Positions 1-9,086 of a stretch of 64,000 nucleotides of DNA are shown in pieces. Each line of letters begins with the position of its first letter. Position 1 is the first letter of the stretch. This DNA comes from Idiomarina seosinensis_A (GTDB lineage: Bacteria; Pseudomonadota; Gammaproteobacteria; Enterobacterales; Alteromonadaceae), in contig NZ_CP085211.1 in assembly GCF_044797955.1 (NCBI RefSeq), forward strand, positions 1,860,001 through 1,924,000. Direction: 5' to 3'. Below the pieces are notes generated by a model, which ran no database searches, was not told the origin of the DNA, and saw only the letters and a list, made by a program, of their open reading frames with translations. Position numbers and translations under genes: made by a program.

Positions 1-199
1 AGGTAGCCATTTGCTTGCTTAGGGTCAACACAAAGGCTACCTTAAGTAGCAGCGGCGGTTGCCTTGACAGAACATGTTAAAAAAAGCACCGTTGCCAGGA
101 AAATAGACTGTACGTGCGCTAAAAGTTAATTATACTGGCGCCCGATTCCCATCCTTAGGGAAGCATGCCGACGTTCGGCTTAGCTTTGAAGGAGATGCA
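1..199. promoter_or_regulatory. Upstream region of putA
   Basis: No gene is visible here. An 8-base inverted repeat (AGGTAGCC at 1-8, GGCTACCT at 35-42) could be a hairpin left from an upstream gene, but it has no T-run. A good -10 hexamer TATACT lies at 131-136, about 64 bases before putA, with no convincing -35 at 16-18 bases spacing. A perfect TTGACA at 64-69 has no matching -10. A GGAG ribosome-binding site precedes the putA ATG. The promoter call is weak. Confidence 0.35.
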
Positions 200-3100
200 A
201 TGTTTAAAGCGAGTGAGGTGCTATCTAAACAGCATCAGGCTGAGGACTTAAGATCCTTACAGCAAGCAGTAACCGACAATTATATTGTCGATGAAGACGC
301 CTATATGCGCGAGTTATTACCCCTGGTGCCCTCCGATGAGGATAGTATTAAGACAGTAACTGACCGGGCGGCGAAGCTCGTCGAGCAAGTCCGTTCAGAA
401 GCCGATAACGGCGTAGTTGATTCGTTTTTACAAGAATACAGCCTGGACACTAAAGAAGGTATTATCCTGATGTGTCTGGCAGAGGCCTTGTTGCGGATCC
501 CCGACGCTTATACCGCTGATGCCCTGATACAGGACAAACTGTCTGGCGGCGACTGGCAAAAGCACATGGGACAAAGTGCCTCCTGGCTTGTCAATTCAGG
601 TAGTTGGGGCTTAGCGCTGACCAATAGCGTGGTAAATCCGACCGGCCAGGCGATGGAAACACCGCGCGGTACTTTTCGGCGTCTGACTCGTCGTCTTGGC
701 AGCCCGGTGATCCGCAAAGCAACCTACACTGCCATGCAGATTATGGGTAAGCAATTTGTGCTTGGGCGAACCATCGACGAAGCATTGAAAGAAAGCCGGG
801 ACAACCGCGACAAAGGCTATACGCATGCCTACGATATGCTGGGCGAAGCCGCACTGACCCGCGAAGACGCAGCTTATTACAAAGAACAATACGTTAATTC
901 CATTAAAACCATCACCCGCGAAGACTTTAATAATCCGGATGCCCCCAGACCGACTATTTCAATAAAATTATCGGCGCTGCATCCCCGTTACGAGACATCC
1001 AATCACGAGCGGGTACTGACGGAATTAGCCACGACCCTTACTGAGCTGGTGAAACTGGCAAAAGAAGCCGATGTCGGAGTGACCATCGATGCCGAAGAAG
1101 CTGATCGTCACGAGTTGTCGCTGGAACTGTTCGAAAAAGTCTACCGTAGCGGTGTCTGCAAGGGCTGGCCACGCTTCGGTATGGTGGTGCAGGCCTACTC
1201 GAAACGCGCACTGCCGACGTTGTGCTGGCTATCAGCATTAGCCAAAGAATGCGGCGACGAGATCCCGGTGCGGTTGGTAAAAGGAGCCTACTGGGATAAT
1301 GAAATTAAGTGGAGCCAGGAAAACGGTATTACCGGCTACCCGGTATTCACCCGTAAGGCCCACAGTGATATTTCCTATCTGGCATGCGCCCGATATTTGC
1401 TGAGTGATGACACTGACGGACAAATATATCCGCAGTTCGCTACTCACAATGCCCAGACTATTGTTGCAATTCAGCATATGAATGAGGTGGCTAAACGTCG
1501 CATCGAATACCAGCGTCTGCATGGTATGGGCGACAGCCTTTATGACACCCTGATGAACCAAGAGCCCGGAATGGTGGTGCGCATATACGCCCCGGTTGGC
1601 CCACACCGTGACTTATTACCCTATTTGGTAAGGCGGTTGCTGGAGAACGGTGCCAATTCGTCTTTTGTTCATAAGCTGTTGGATGCTGAAACACCGGTTA
1701 TGGAACTGGTCGCTCACCCGATGAAAACCGCTTCGGGGCATGAGAAGTATGCCAACGATAAGATTCCTCTTCCCCCTCAAATGTACGGGGATCGCACAAA
1801 TTCTTTAGGATTGAATATGAATATTCACTCACAAGCTGATGACTTTATTGCTGCTGTACAACAGTATCGTGACAAACAATGGCAGGGTGGTCCAATTGTT
1901 GACGGAAAAACCGTTGAAACCGACCATCATGTCAGTATTACCAGCCCTCAGGAAACTTCCAAGCAGGTTGGTAGCATTTACTGGGGCGACAAAAAGCTGG
2001 CTGAACAAGCGCTGGAAAGTGCTAACAAAGCCTACCGCTCGTGGCGCAAAGTACCCACTGAAGAAAGGGCAAAATGTCTGGAAAAGTTTGCTGATTTGAT
2101 GGAAGCAAATCGCAATGAGTTAATCGCACTGTGCTCGATGGAAGCCGGTAAAGGCTTACAGGACGGCGTTGATGAGGTGCGCGAAGCAGTAGACTTTTGT
2201 CGCTATTACGCTAACCAGGCGCGCAAAATTATGGGCTCTCCGCTGCAGCTGCCTGGACCTACCGGTGAGGATAACGAGTTATTCGTTGAAGGCCGTGGTA
2301 CCTTTATCTGTATCAGCCCGTGGAACTTCCCACTGGCTATTTTTGTCGGTCAGGTTGCTGCGGCGCTGGTTACCGGCAACTCTGTTATTGCCAAGCCTGC
2401 TGAGCAAACCGGTCTAATCGCATACCATGCTGTACAGCTGGCCCTTGAGGCCGGTATACCGGGTAATGTACTGCACTTTATGCCGGGCAGTGGCGCGGAA
2501 GTGGGCAGCTACTTAACGTCACAAGAAGATATCGGGGGCGTGTGTTTTACCGGCTCAACCTATACGGCACAGGCCATTAACCGCGCCTTAGCTGCACGTA
2601 CCGGTCCTATTGTACCTCTGGTCGCGGAAACCGGTGGTCAAAACGCTATGATGGTTGATTCAACGGCATTACCTGAACAGGTCGTTACGGACGTTGTTGC
2701 CAGCGCCTTCCAAAGCGCCGGACAGCGCTGTTCAGCGTTGCGCGTTTTATTTGTTCAGGAAGATGTTGCCGACCGGGTGATCGATCTTCTTCGCGGAGCA
2801 ATGGAAGAGCTAACCGTTGGAGACCCTCTTCTGCATGAAACCGATGTGGGTCCGGTTATCGATGGTATAGCAAAGACAAACCTCGAACAGCACATTTCTG
2901 ATATCCAGCAGGCAGGCCGTTTAATTGCCCGTACTCCTTTACCGGAATACGCTATGGGCGGAACTTTTGTTGCCCCAACGGCCATCGAAATTGACAGTAT
3001 CAGTCAGTTGGTTAAAGAAAACTTCGGGCCGATTTTACACGTCATCCGCTTCAGCACCGACAATATCGATGAGGTTATTGACAGCATCAACGCAACAGGC

Positions 3101-3367
3101 TTTGGTTTGACCTTTGGTATTCACAGCCGCAACGAAACCTTTGCTCATGATGTTGCCAGTCGTATTGATGTTGGTAATGTTTACATTAACCGTAACCAAA
3201 TTGGTGCCATCGTCGGCGTGCAGCCATTTGGTGGCCGGGGCATGTCAGGCACCGGGCCAAAAGCCGGTGGACCTCACTATCTGACCCGCTTTATTACCGA
3301 AAAAACACGCAGTGACAATATTACTGCGGTTGGTGGTAACGCTACCCTGTTGTCTCTGGACGATTAA
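200..3367 (+). CDS. putA: Bifunctional proline dehydrogenase / glutamate semialdehyde dehydrogenase PutA
   Basis: PutA oxidises proline to glutamate in two steps: FAD-dependent proline dehydrogenase, then NAD+-dependent L-glutamate-gamma-semialdehyde dehydrogenase, with channelling of the intermediate. The 1055 residues hold an N-terminal alpha-helical domain, the proline dehydrogenase barrel (roughly 190-500; LVKGAYWD and the substrate-binding YLVRRLLENGA are visible) and an aldehyde dehydrogenase domain (about 560-1045) with the VAETGGQN glutamate region and catalytic Cys in SAGQRCSAL. Escherichia coli PutA is about 1320 residues and starts with a ribbon-helix-helix repressor domain; no such domain is seen here, so this is the short, non-DNA-binding type. 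The ATG has a strong GGAG site. The gene stands alone and is followed by a terminator. A proline-catabolic enzyme fits an amino-acid-using marine bacterium. Confidence 0.96.
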   Translation: MFKASEVLSKQHQAEDLRSLQQAVTDNYIVDEDAYMRELLPLVPSDEDSIKTVTDRAAKLVEQVRSEADNGVVDSFLQEYSLDTKEGIILMCLAEALLRIPDAYTADALIQDKLSGGDWQKHMGQSASWLVNSGSWGLALTNSVVNPTGQAMETPRGTFRRLTRRLGSPVIRKATYTAMQIMGKQFVLGRTIDEALKESRDNRDKGYTHAYDMLGEAALTREDAAYYKEQYVNSIKTITREDFNNPDAPRPTISIKLSALHPRYETSNHERVLTELATTLTELVKLAKEADVGVTIDAEEADRHELSLELFEKVYRSGVCKGWPRFGMVVQAYSKRALPTLCWLSALAKECGDEIPVRLVKGAYWDNEIKWSQENGITGYPVFTRKAHSDISYLACARYLLSDDTDGQIYPQFATHNAQTIVAIQHMNEVAKRRIEYQRLHGMGDSLYDTLMNQEPGMVVRIYAPVGPHRDLLPYLVRRLLENGANSSFVHKLLDAETPVMELVAHPMKTASGHEKYANDKIPLPPQMYGDRTNSLGLNMNIHSQADDFIAAVQQYRDKQWQGGPIVDGKTVETDHHVSITSPQETSKQVGSIYWGDKKLAEQALESANKAYRSWRKVPTEERAKCLEKFADLMEANRNELIALCSMEAGKGLQDGVDEVREAVDFCRYYANQARKIMGSPLQLPGPTGEDNELFVEGRGTFICISPWNFPLAIFVGQVAAALVTGNSVIAKPAEQTGLIAYHAVQLALEAGIPGNVLHFMPGSGAEVGSYLTSQEDIGGVCFTGSTYTAQAINRALAARTGPIVPLVAETGGQNAMMVDSTALPEQVVTDVVASAFQSAGQRCSALRVLFVQEDVADRVIDLLRGAMEELTVGDPLLHETDVGPVIDGIAKTNLEQHISDIQQAGRLIARTPLPEYAMGGTFVAPTAIEIDSISQLVKENFGPILHVIRFSTDNIDEVIDSINATGFGLTFGIHSRNETFAHDVASRIDVGNVYINRNQIGAIVGVQPFGGRGMSGTGPKAGGPHYLTRFITEKTRSDNITAVGGNATLLSLDD

Positions 3368-3387
3368 GTCAGCGGCCAACAGTAGCA

Positions 3388-3416
3388 AAAAGGAGCGCCG
3401 AGGCGCTCCTTTTTTT
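3388..3416 (+). terminator. Rho-independent terminator of putA
   Basis: A GC-rich hairpin, AGGAGCGCC paired with GGCGCTCCT (3391-3410), is followed by a T-run. It lies 20 bases after the putA stop. Confidence 0.9.
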
Positions 3417-3438
3417 ATTCCTGCGGCAACTGTTTCGG

Positions 3439-3864
3439 CTATTCGTCCCGTTGGTCTACTACCTTAATATCGGTTTTTTGGAGTCGCTCAGACAACTGTT
3501 CATCAAAAACAAAATACACTTCATGCAACCGGTCCTGTTCCGTAAATTGCAGTGCGGCTATATCATCCTCATAGCGAATTAATGTGGGAGGCTCGTCCAG
3601 ATGATAATGCTTCGGGGGTAAAATAAAGCGTTTTTCAACCAGTTCAGAGCCATCCCAGGTCGCAGCCAGCTGCAACGGCCGGAACTTAACAATAATCACT
3701 GCCATCAGCAGCATAGTTGTCAGTGCGCCAACAGCTATTATCCACAGTGGCACGACACCACCAATATAAATGGCCATCCAAATAGCCAAAAAAAAGCCGC
3801 CCCAACCCTGCGGACGGCGACTATCACGATAAAACTCTACCCGCTCAGAATTGTTCTGGGTCAT
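3439..3864 (-). CDS. Small two-helix membrane protein of unknown function
   Basis: I do not recognise a family. The 141-residue protein has a hydrophilic N-terminus, two closely spaced transmembrane helices (about residues 22-60, rich in Trp, Ile, Val, Leu) and an acidic soluble C-terminal part of about 80 residues, which suggests a bitopic hairpin with a cytoplasmic tail. The frame also allows an upstream ATG at 3888, but the ATG at 3864 has a GAGAG site and is preferred. Its start overlaps the end of the upstream acyl-CoA dehydrogenase gene by 20 bases, so the two are probably co-transcribed and translationally coupled. The hydrophobic pattern and coupling support a real gene, but its function cannot be read. 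Confidence 0.7.
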   Translation of the reverse strand: MTQNNSERVEFYRDSRRPQGWGGFFLAIWMAIYIGGVVPLWIIAVGALTTMLLMAVIIVKFRPLQLAATWDGSELVEKRFILPPKHYHLDEPPTLIRYEDDIAALQFTEQDRLHEVYFVFDEQLSERLQKTDIKVVDQRDE

Positions 3865-5629
3865 GTAAATATAAGCTCTCGCTGCCATCTTTGATTACCG
3901 CGAGCAAAGAGTGTGTGCGCGGTAAAACACGTGAAAAATAAAATTTAGCGGTTTTAACTTTTGCGGCCAGGTAAGGTTTCTGCGCTTGTTTTTCTTGCGC
4001 AACCACTGCCATTCGGAGCCACAAATAGCCAAACGCAATATATCCAATTAGATGCAAATATTCCACTGCAACACTGCTGACCAAGTTTTCATCGGCAGCC
4101 GCTTTTTCTACCAGCTCCTTACTCACACCGTTTAAGGATTTTACCGCATCTTTCAATTGTGTCAGCTCTTTGCGCCAGCTTTTGTTACCACTCAGACTTT
4201 CTATAAAGGACTCAATTTCGTCGCTAAAGGGCTGCAGCAAATCGCCGCCGGAGCCAACCACTTTGCGACCCAAAAGGTCCAATGCCTGAATACCGTTGGT
4301 GCCTTCGTATATTTGCGCAATACGCACGTCGCGGACCAGCTGCTCCTGACCCCACTCGCGAACATAGCCGTGTCCGCCCAGCACCTGTTGCCCGTGAACG
4401 GTAGATTCCAGGCCAGTATCTGTTAAAAAGGCTTTTGCTACCGGTGTTAATAAAGCCACCATAGCGTCCGCCCGCTGGCGCTGTTGCTTGTCGTCAGTAT
4501 ATTTAGCTCTGTCCAGCTGTTGTCCGACCCAGCTGGAAAATGCCCGGCCACCTTCAGTTAAAGCTTTCATGGTTAACAGCATTCGCCGCACGTCACCATG
4601 CACCAGAATAGAATCAGCCTCGGCGTTTTGTTGTTGCGAAGCTTTTGCCCCACGCCCCTGAATACGTTCTTTTGCGTACGTTAGTGCCGTTTGATACGAG
4701 CGTTCTGCTGCCCCCAGACCTTGTATACCCACGCCTAGTCGTTCATAGTTCATCATAGTGAACATCGCTGCCAGCCCGCGGTGCGGCTCACCTACCAGCC
4801 AACCCGTTGCACCATCAAAATTCATTACGCAGGTGGCTGAACCATGGATGCCCATTTTATGCTCAACAGAGCCACAGCTGAGTGCATTTGGCTGCCCTAA
4901 CCCGGCGTTTTCATCGGGTACTATTTTTGGCACCAAAAACATCGATATACCCTTTGTTCCGGGCGGTGCATCAGGCAATTTTGCCAGCACCAGGTGAACA
5001 ATGTTATCGGCCAGATCATGCTCGCCACCGGTGATAAATATTTTAGTTCCGGTTACTGCGTAGCTGCCATCACCGTTGCTAACAGCTTTTGATTTAATGA
5101 TACCTAAGTCAGTACCCGCGTGAGGCTCGGTAAGACACATAGTGCCGGTCCATTCACCAGCCGCCATTTTTGGAAGATAAAGGTTTTTCATCGCCTCAGT
5201 ACCGTGCAGATCAATGGCCATGATGGCTCCGGAGGTAAGGCCCGGGTAAAGTGAAAAGGCAATGTCAGCGCTGCTTAACATCTCTTCATACTGAGCAGAC
5301 AACGATTTTGGCAAGCCCATGCCACCAAAGTCAGGATTCGCTGTTACGCCAACCCAGCCACCTTCGGCCAGCTTACGGAAATTTTCTTTATAGTTTGGGG
5401 GAGTTGTCACAACACCGTTATTGAAGCTGACACCGGCTTCGTCGGCCTGGCGTGCCTGAGGGGCAATTAAATTTTCAGAGACCTTCGCGGCTTCATCGAG
5501 GATAGCCGATGCGGTATCAATATCCATCATATCGGCTAATTGTTCCGCCTGCTGCCAGTCTTCAGCAACATTCAATACGTCATGCAAGACGAAATCCATA
5601 TCATCGCGCGGTGCTTTGTAATCGGCCAT
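3845..5629 (-). CDS. Acyl-CoA dehydrogenase, long DmdC/FadE-like type
   Basis: A flavoprotein that introduces the alpha-beta double bond into an acyl-CoA, passing electrons to ETF. The domain order is N-terminal helical, middle beta (CLTEPHAGTDLG is the FAD-binding signature; ITGGEHD follows), C-terminal helical (GLESTVHGQQVLGGHGY, then the IYEGTNGIQALDLLGRK signature) and an extra C-terminal domain of about 120 residues. At 594 residues it matches the roughly 600-residue group that includes 3-methylmercaptopropionyl-CoA dehydrogenase DmdC, rather than the 380-residue mitochondrial-like group. The substrate cannot be read from sequence. The frame opens with a TTG at 5635, but the ATG at 5629 has an AGAGG site at good spacing and is used. 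Downstream lies the small membrane protein gene, overlapping by 20 bases. Confidence 0.9.
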   Translation of the reverse strand: MADYKAPRDDMDFVLHDVLNVAEDWQQAEQLADMMDIDTASAILDEAAKVSENLIAPQARQADEAGVSFNNGVVTTPPNYKENFRKLAEGGWVGVTANPDFGGMGLPKSLSAQYEEMLSSADIAFSLYPGLTSGAIMAIDLHGTEAMKNLYLPKMAAGEWTGTMCLTEPHAGTDLGIIKSKAVSNGDGSYAVTGTKIFITGGEHDLADNIVHLVLAKLPDAPPGTKGISMFLVPKIVPDENAGLGQPNALSCGSVEHKMGIHGSATCVMNFDGATGWLVGEPHRGLAAMFTMMNYERLGVGIQGLGAAERSYQTALTYAKERIQGRGAKASQQQNAEADSILVHGDVRRMLLTMKALTEGGRAFSSWVGQQLDRAKYTDDKQQRQRADAMVALLTPVAKAFLTDTGLESTVHGQQVLGGHGYVREWGQEQLVRDVRIAQIYEGTNGIQALDLLGRKVVGSGGDLLQPFSDEIESFIESLSGNKSWRKELTQLKDAVKSLNGVSKELVEKAAADENLVSSVAVEYLHLIGYIAFGYLWLRMAVVAQEKQAQKPYLAAKVKTAKFYFSRVLPRTHSLLAVIKDGSESLYLHDPEQF

Positions 5630-5729
5630 GGTCAACCTCTTTCTTAAACGGTTAATTCAAACGGGTGTTTGATTCTCCAGCCTAGATTAAGAATTTCGCT
5701 ACTGGCTGTCAATGGCTATCGTACGGTTA

Positions 5730-6440
5730 TTATCCGCCCCAGTCCTGCAAAGCCTCGACACTAAAGACTTTACCTTTTAACGATAAAATCACCTGCTGCG
5801 GCTCGATCCGCTCAACCACCAGATCGCTAAAGTTATCGCCAATAAATAAACGCTGCCGATTAAATTCAATCCAACGTTCGCCCGGCTCGGAAACATACAT
5901 GTGACTGTCATAACTAAATTCGGGTATTTGCTGAAGGAAGGCGCTGTCCAGCTCATTAAGCGGCGGTACCACTGACAAGCTTTGTGCTGTTTTTGTGGCA
6001 GGGTCACTTTGTTTCACTGCTTGTTCAAACTTTGCCAGTAACTCAGTTGAAACGGCACTCATATCCAGCGGCTCTCTGCCAGCGGGCTCTGTAGTCTCGT
6101 TTTCCCGGTTCACTGTCTCAGGCACTCTGTTGTCGGCTGCCACAGGCTGTTCTGAGCCTGGCCAGCTAATGTTCTCTATGTTCTCGTCTTGTCCCCACTG
6201 GTAGCCAGCTGAGTCCGCCGAGTAGCTTGCTTCAGAGACTGGCTCTGCTGTGGGCACGGAAATCAGTTTTCGCACAACTAAGCCCAGCGCAATCAGACAC
6301 AATAGCGCAAGCAGGATAATCATGAGTGTGGCAACCCCGGATTTTGGCCTGCCGCGGTCCATTAACCGCGGTTCCAGCGGGCTTGAATCATTCAGCAGCG
6401 GCGACTGTTGTTGTTTTAGTGCCTTTAAAAGCGACGACAT
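5730..6440 (-). CDS. exeB: Type II secretion accessory protein ExeB/GspB
   Basis: The partner of ExeA. In Aeromonas and Vibrio, ExeA-ExeB helps the outer-membrane secretin of type II secretion assemble through peptidoglycan. The 236-residue protein has a short cytoplasmic N-terminus (MSSLLKALKQQQ), one transmembrane helix (about 36-60), a Pro/Glu-rich variable linker, and a conserved C-terminal periplasmic domain from about residue 180 (RQRLFIGDNFSDLVVERIEP, then VILSLKGKVFSVEALQDWGG), the GspB signature. AGGA lies 7 bases before the ATG. It is 16 bases downstream of exeA in the same operon. No gsp C-M genes are present, so the main secretion operon must be elsewhere. Confidence 0.87.
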   Translation of the reverse strand: MSSLLKALKQQQSPLLNDSSPLEPRLMDRGRPKSGVATLMIILLALLCLIALGLVVRKLISVPTAEPVSEASYSADSAGYQWGQDENIENISWPGSEQPVAADNRVPETVNRENETTEPAGREPLDMSAVSTELLAKFEQAVKQSDPATKTAQSLSVVPPLNELDSAFLQQIPEFSYDSHMYVSEPGERWIEFNRQRLFIGDNFSDLVVERIEPQQVILSLKGKVFSVEALQDWGG

Positions 6441-6456
6441 TTCTTATTCCTGTACG

Positions 6457-7890
6457 CTAAAGAGAATTAATGCGTGGGCCAGAATCATAAAATCTGGCGC
6501 TAAGCCAAGCCAGCGTAGCGGCATCCAGTTTACCGCTAACTGGCAATCCTGCCTGACGCTGCAGTGCAATATATTGCTGCCGGGCCGACAAACCTGTGGC
6601 ATCATCAGGCAAGTACTGCTGCAACTGCTGCTGCACCCATTGCTGTTGCTCCTCGCCGGTCAGCTGTTCCATGGCAAAAGGCTGTTGGTAAAGTAGTAAC
6701 AATTCACCGTTCCACTGGCGCGTGTCAACAGGCCGCTCACCAGCCATAAGCGTTGCGTTACCATCGTCATGAAACAGCAACGCGGGATAGTTAATGCTCT
6801 GTACCTGGGCTACGCTTAACGGCTGCTGCAGGCAGGCCAGCCGGTAGCTTTTAACCCATTCACAGAACGGTTGTTGGTGCGGAGGTTTCGGCAACTGCCA
6901 TAACTGTGCCAATTGCTGAGCTTGCTGATAAGCGTCTGTTTGAACCGGCTCCGGCACAGGCTCAGTTGCCGGCAGCTGCTGCGGCCCATACAGCCAAAAG
7001 GTAGCAATGGCTAACAGCAGGTTCAGCAGTGCCAATAGCCAGAGCGCCATGCGGCGATAGGGCCGCGCAGCAGGCGATTTATCAGTACCCTGCAGTTCCA
7101 GTTCAGCTTGTTTGATGTGTTTTGGCTGAACCTGGCCTGCATTATCGGTATAGGCTGCTAATAGCGCCCGATCACAAATTAAATTCAGTAGTCGCGGCAC
7201 ACCTCCGGTTAACTTGTGTGCTACTACACTGGCGGCCTGACTGAACAACGGCCGGTTTGCACCAGCAATTTGCAACCGATAAGCGATGTACCGTTGAGTA
7301 TCAGCCTCGGTTAACGGCAAAATGTGATAACGTGCCGTTATGCGTTGCGACAACTGCCGTAATTCACGTCGCCGCAGCAGCTCCTGCAGTTCCGGCTGGC
7401 CAATTAGAATAACGCGTAATAGTTTGCTCTGATCGGTTTCAAGATTAGTTAACAGCCGCAACTGTTCCAGCACCTGGGGTTTTAAATGCTGGGCTTCATC
7501 AATCAGCACAACACATTGTTGCTGCTGCCGATGCGCATTGAGTAAAAACTGGCTTAGCTTGTCCGTTAATACTTTGCGGGTCGCCGAGCGCTTCTGATAA
7601 CGAATACCAAATTCATCGCATAAGCTTGCCAGTAACTCGTCTTCGTTGAGCATCGGGTTTAAGATAAAGGCCGTCAGTGTGGTTTCCGGCAACTGCTCTA
7701 ACAATGCCCGTGAAACCGTGGTTTTACCAGTACCGACTTCACCGGTTAATAGAATAAACCCGCCGCTACCCTGCAGCCCCTGAGTTAGGTGGGCAAGAGC
7801 CTCCTGGTGTCGTTCGCTCAGATACAAATAGTGAGGATCGGGAGCAATAGAAAACGGCTGTTCCTGTAATCCGAAAAAGTTTTCATACAT
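6457..7890 (-). CDS. exeA: Type II secretion ATPase ExeA/GspA with peptidoglycan-binding tail
   Basis: An inner-membrane ATPase that binds peptidoglycan and works with ExeB to place the secretin. The N-terminal AAA+ domain carries Walker A (TGEVGTGKTT, about residue 49) and Walker B (VVLIDEAQHL). Sensor and lid regions follow to about 270. One transmembrane helix (MALWLLALLNLLLAIATF, about 282-300) leads to a periplasmic part that ends in a peptidoglycan-binding-1 type domain (ALQRQAGLPVSGKLDAATLA, near the C-terminus). The length of 477 is close to the 540-residue Aeromonas protein with a shortened linker. It is divergent from cca across 95 bases and is the first gene of the exeA-exeB pair. 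Confidence 0.92.
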   Translation of the reverse strand: MYENFFGLQEQPFSIAPDPHYLYLSERHQEALAHLTQGLQGSGGFILLTGEVGTGKTTVSRALLEQLPETTLTAFILNPMLNEDELLASLCDEFGIRYQKRSATRKVLTDKLSQFLLNAHRQQQQCVVLIDEAQHLKPQVLEQLRLLTNLETDQSKLLRVILIGQPELQELLRRRELRQLSQRITARYHILPLTEADTQRYIAYRLQIAGANRPLFSQAASVVAHKLTGGVPRLLNLICDRALLAAYTDNAGQVQPKHIKQAELELQGTDKSPAARPYRRMALWLLALLNLLLAIATFWLYGPQQLPATEPVPEPVQTDAYQQAQQLAQLWQLPKPPHQQPFCEWVKSYRLACLQQPLSVAQVQSINYPALLFHDDGNATLMAGERPVDTRQWNGELLLLYQQPFAMEQLTGEEQQQWVQQQLQQYLPDDATGLSARQQYIALQRQAGLPVSGKLDAATLAWLSARFYDSGPRINSL

Positions 7891-7985
7891 AGGGTTAGGC
7901 TTTCTTTTTTCGCTCTAGTGTAACGAGTCACTTGCACCTAGGCCAGTGATTCGACAAGATCAGTAAAAAACAACAGGAGCTGTAG

Positions 7986-9086
7986 ATGCAAACCTATCTG
8001 GTCGGTGGCGCCGTACGAGACAAACTGCTGGGTTTTGAACCGCACGAGCGCGACTGGGTTGTCGTCGGTGCAACCCCAGGACACATGCAGGAGCAAGGCT
8101 TCCAGCAAGTTGGTAAAGACTTTCCTGTGTTTCTACACCCGGACACCGGAGAAGAATATGCCTTAGCACGTACCGAACGCAAGTCAGGTAGTGGCTATAA
8201 GGGCTTCGACGTTCACTTTGATCCTTCCGTAACATTAGCTGATGACTTAATTCGCCGCGACCTGACCATCAATGCAATAGCAGAGGATGAAGAGGGCCAT
8301 TTAATCGACCCTTTTGATGGTCGTCGTGACATCCAGCAGCGTGTTTTGCGCCATGTGTCGGAGGCGTTTACCGAAGACCCGCTGCGAGTGCTTCGTATTG
8401 CCCGCTTTTGGGCTCGCTTTCACTGTTTAGGCTTCTCAATCGCCGAGCAGACAAAAGAATTGCTGCAACAGATGGTCACCTCAGGTGAACTCAGGCATTT
8501 GACCCCCGAGCGTGTCTGGAAAGAATGGGAGAAATCGCTAACAACTCCCGAACCGCATAAATTTCTTGAACTACTGAACCAATTAAACGCCACTGAGGAT
8601 GTGTTACCGCAGCTTAAGGTCAGCCAGCAGCAGCTGACCTTACTGGCAAAAATGTCCCGCGCCAGCGACGATACTGAATTACGCTTTGCCAGCGTTTTTA
8701 TTGGCCAGCCCGATGACTTTAATTTGTCGGTTTTTTGTCAGCGCCTGGCCATTCCAAATCGTTACCGGCATGCGGCAGAGCTGGCTTTTCAGTATCAGCT
8801 TTTACTCAGTAAAGCAAAGCTTAGCAGTAGCGAGTATTTCGACTTACTGCAGGCGATAGACTACTGGCGGCGCCCGCACCGACTGACTCAATTTTTAACT
8901 TTACGCTTTACACTGTTTCTAGCGCCTGAAAAAGGCTTTATTGAGGCTGTGAAAACGGCGGCAGCTGAGGCAGCCAGCGTTGGTGCAAGCGAAATTGTTG
9001 CTAAGGGTTTCAGTGGTAAGGCTATCGGGGCGGAGTTAGCCCGTCAGCGCCGGCAGGTTTTCGAGCAGAAACTGGCAGCCAGTTAG
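7986..9086 (+). CDS. cca: CCA-adding tRNA nucleotidyltransferase, HD-less form
   Basis: Adds or repairs the 3' CCA end of tRNAs using CTP and ATP. The N-terminus has the class II nucleotidyltransferase head: YLVGGAVRD, then HERDWVVVGATP with the metal-binding acidic pair, EEYALARTERK, and the RRDLTINAIA and EDPLRVLRIARF motifs of the template pocket. E. coli Cca is 412 residues and has a C-terminal HD phosphohydrolase domain with HTLM and CHDLGK. In this 366-residue protein those His/Asp motifs are absent (FIGQPDDF sits where CHDLGK should be), although the flanking helices remain. It should therefore keep CCA addition but lack phosphodiesterase/phosphatase activity. AGGAGC precedes the ATG. 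The 3' end overlaps the convergent folK by 4 bases. Confidence 0.95.
   Translation: MQTYLVGGAVRDKLLGFEPHERDWVVVGATPGHMQEQGFQQVGKDFPVFLHPDTGEEYALARTERKSGSGYKGFDVHFDPSVTLADDLIRRDLTINAIAEDEEGHLIDPFDGRRDIQQRVLRHVSEAFTEDPLRVLRIARFWARFHCLGFSIAEQTKELLQQMVTSGELRHLTPERVWKEWEKSLTTPEPHKFLELLNQLNATEDVLPQLKVSQQQLTLLAKMSRASDDTELRFASVFIGQPDDFNLSVFCQRLAIPNRYRHAAELAFQYQLLLSKAKLSSSEYFDLLQAIDYWRRPHRLTQFLTLRFTLFLAPEKGFIEAVKTAAAEAASVGASEIVAKGFSGKAIGAELARQRRQVFEQKLAAS

Noticed and set aside
64..69. TTGACA as putA -35
   Set aside because: No -10 hexamer at 16-18 bases downstream.
508..3110. Several overlapping frames on the other strand of putA
   Set aside because: They mirror the codon bias of putA, have no ribosome-binding sites and no recognisable motifs.
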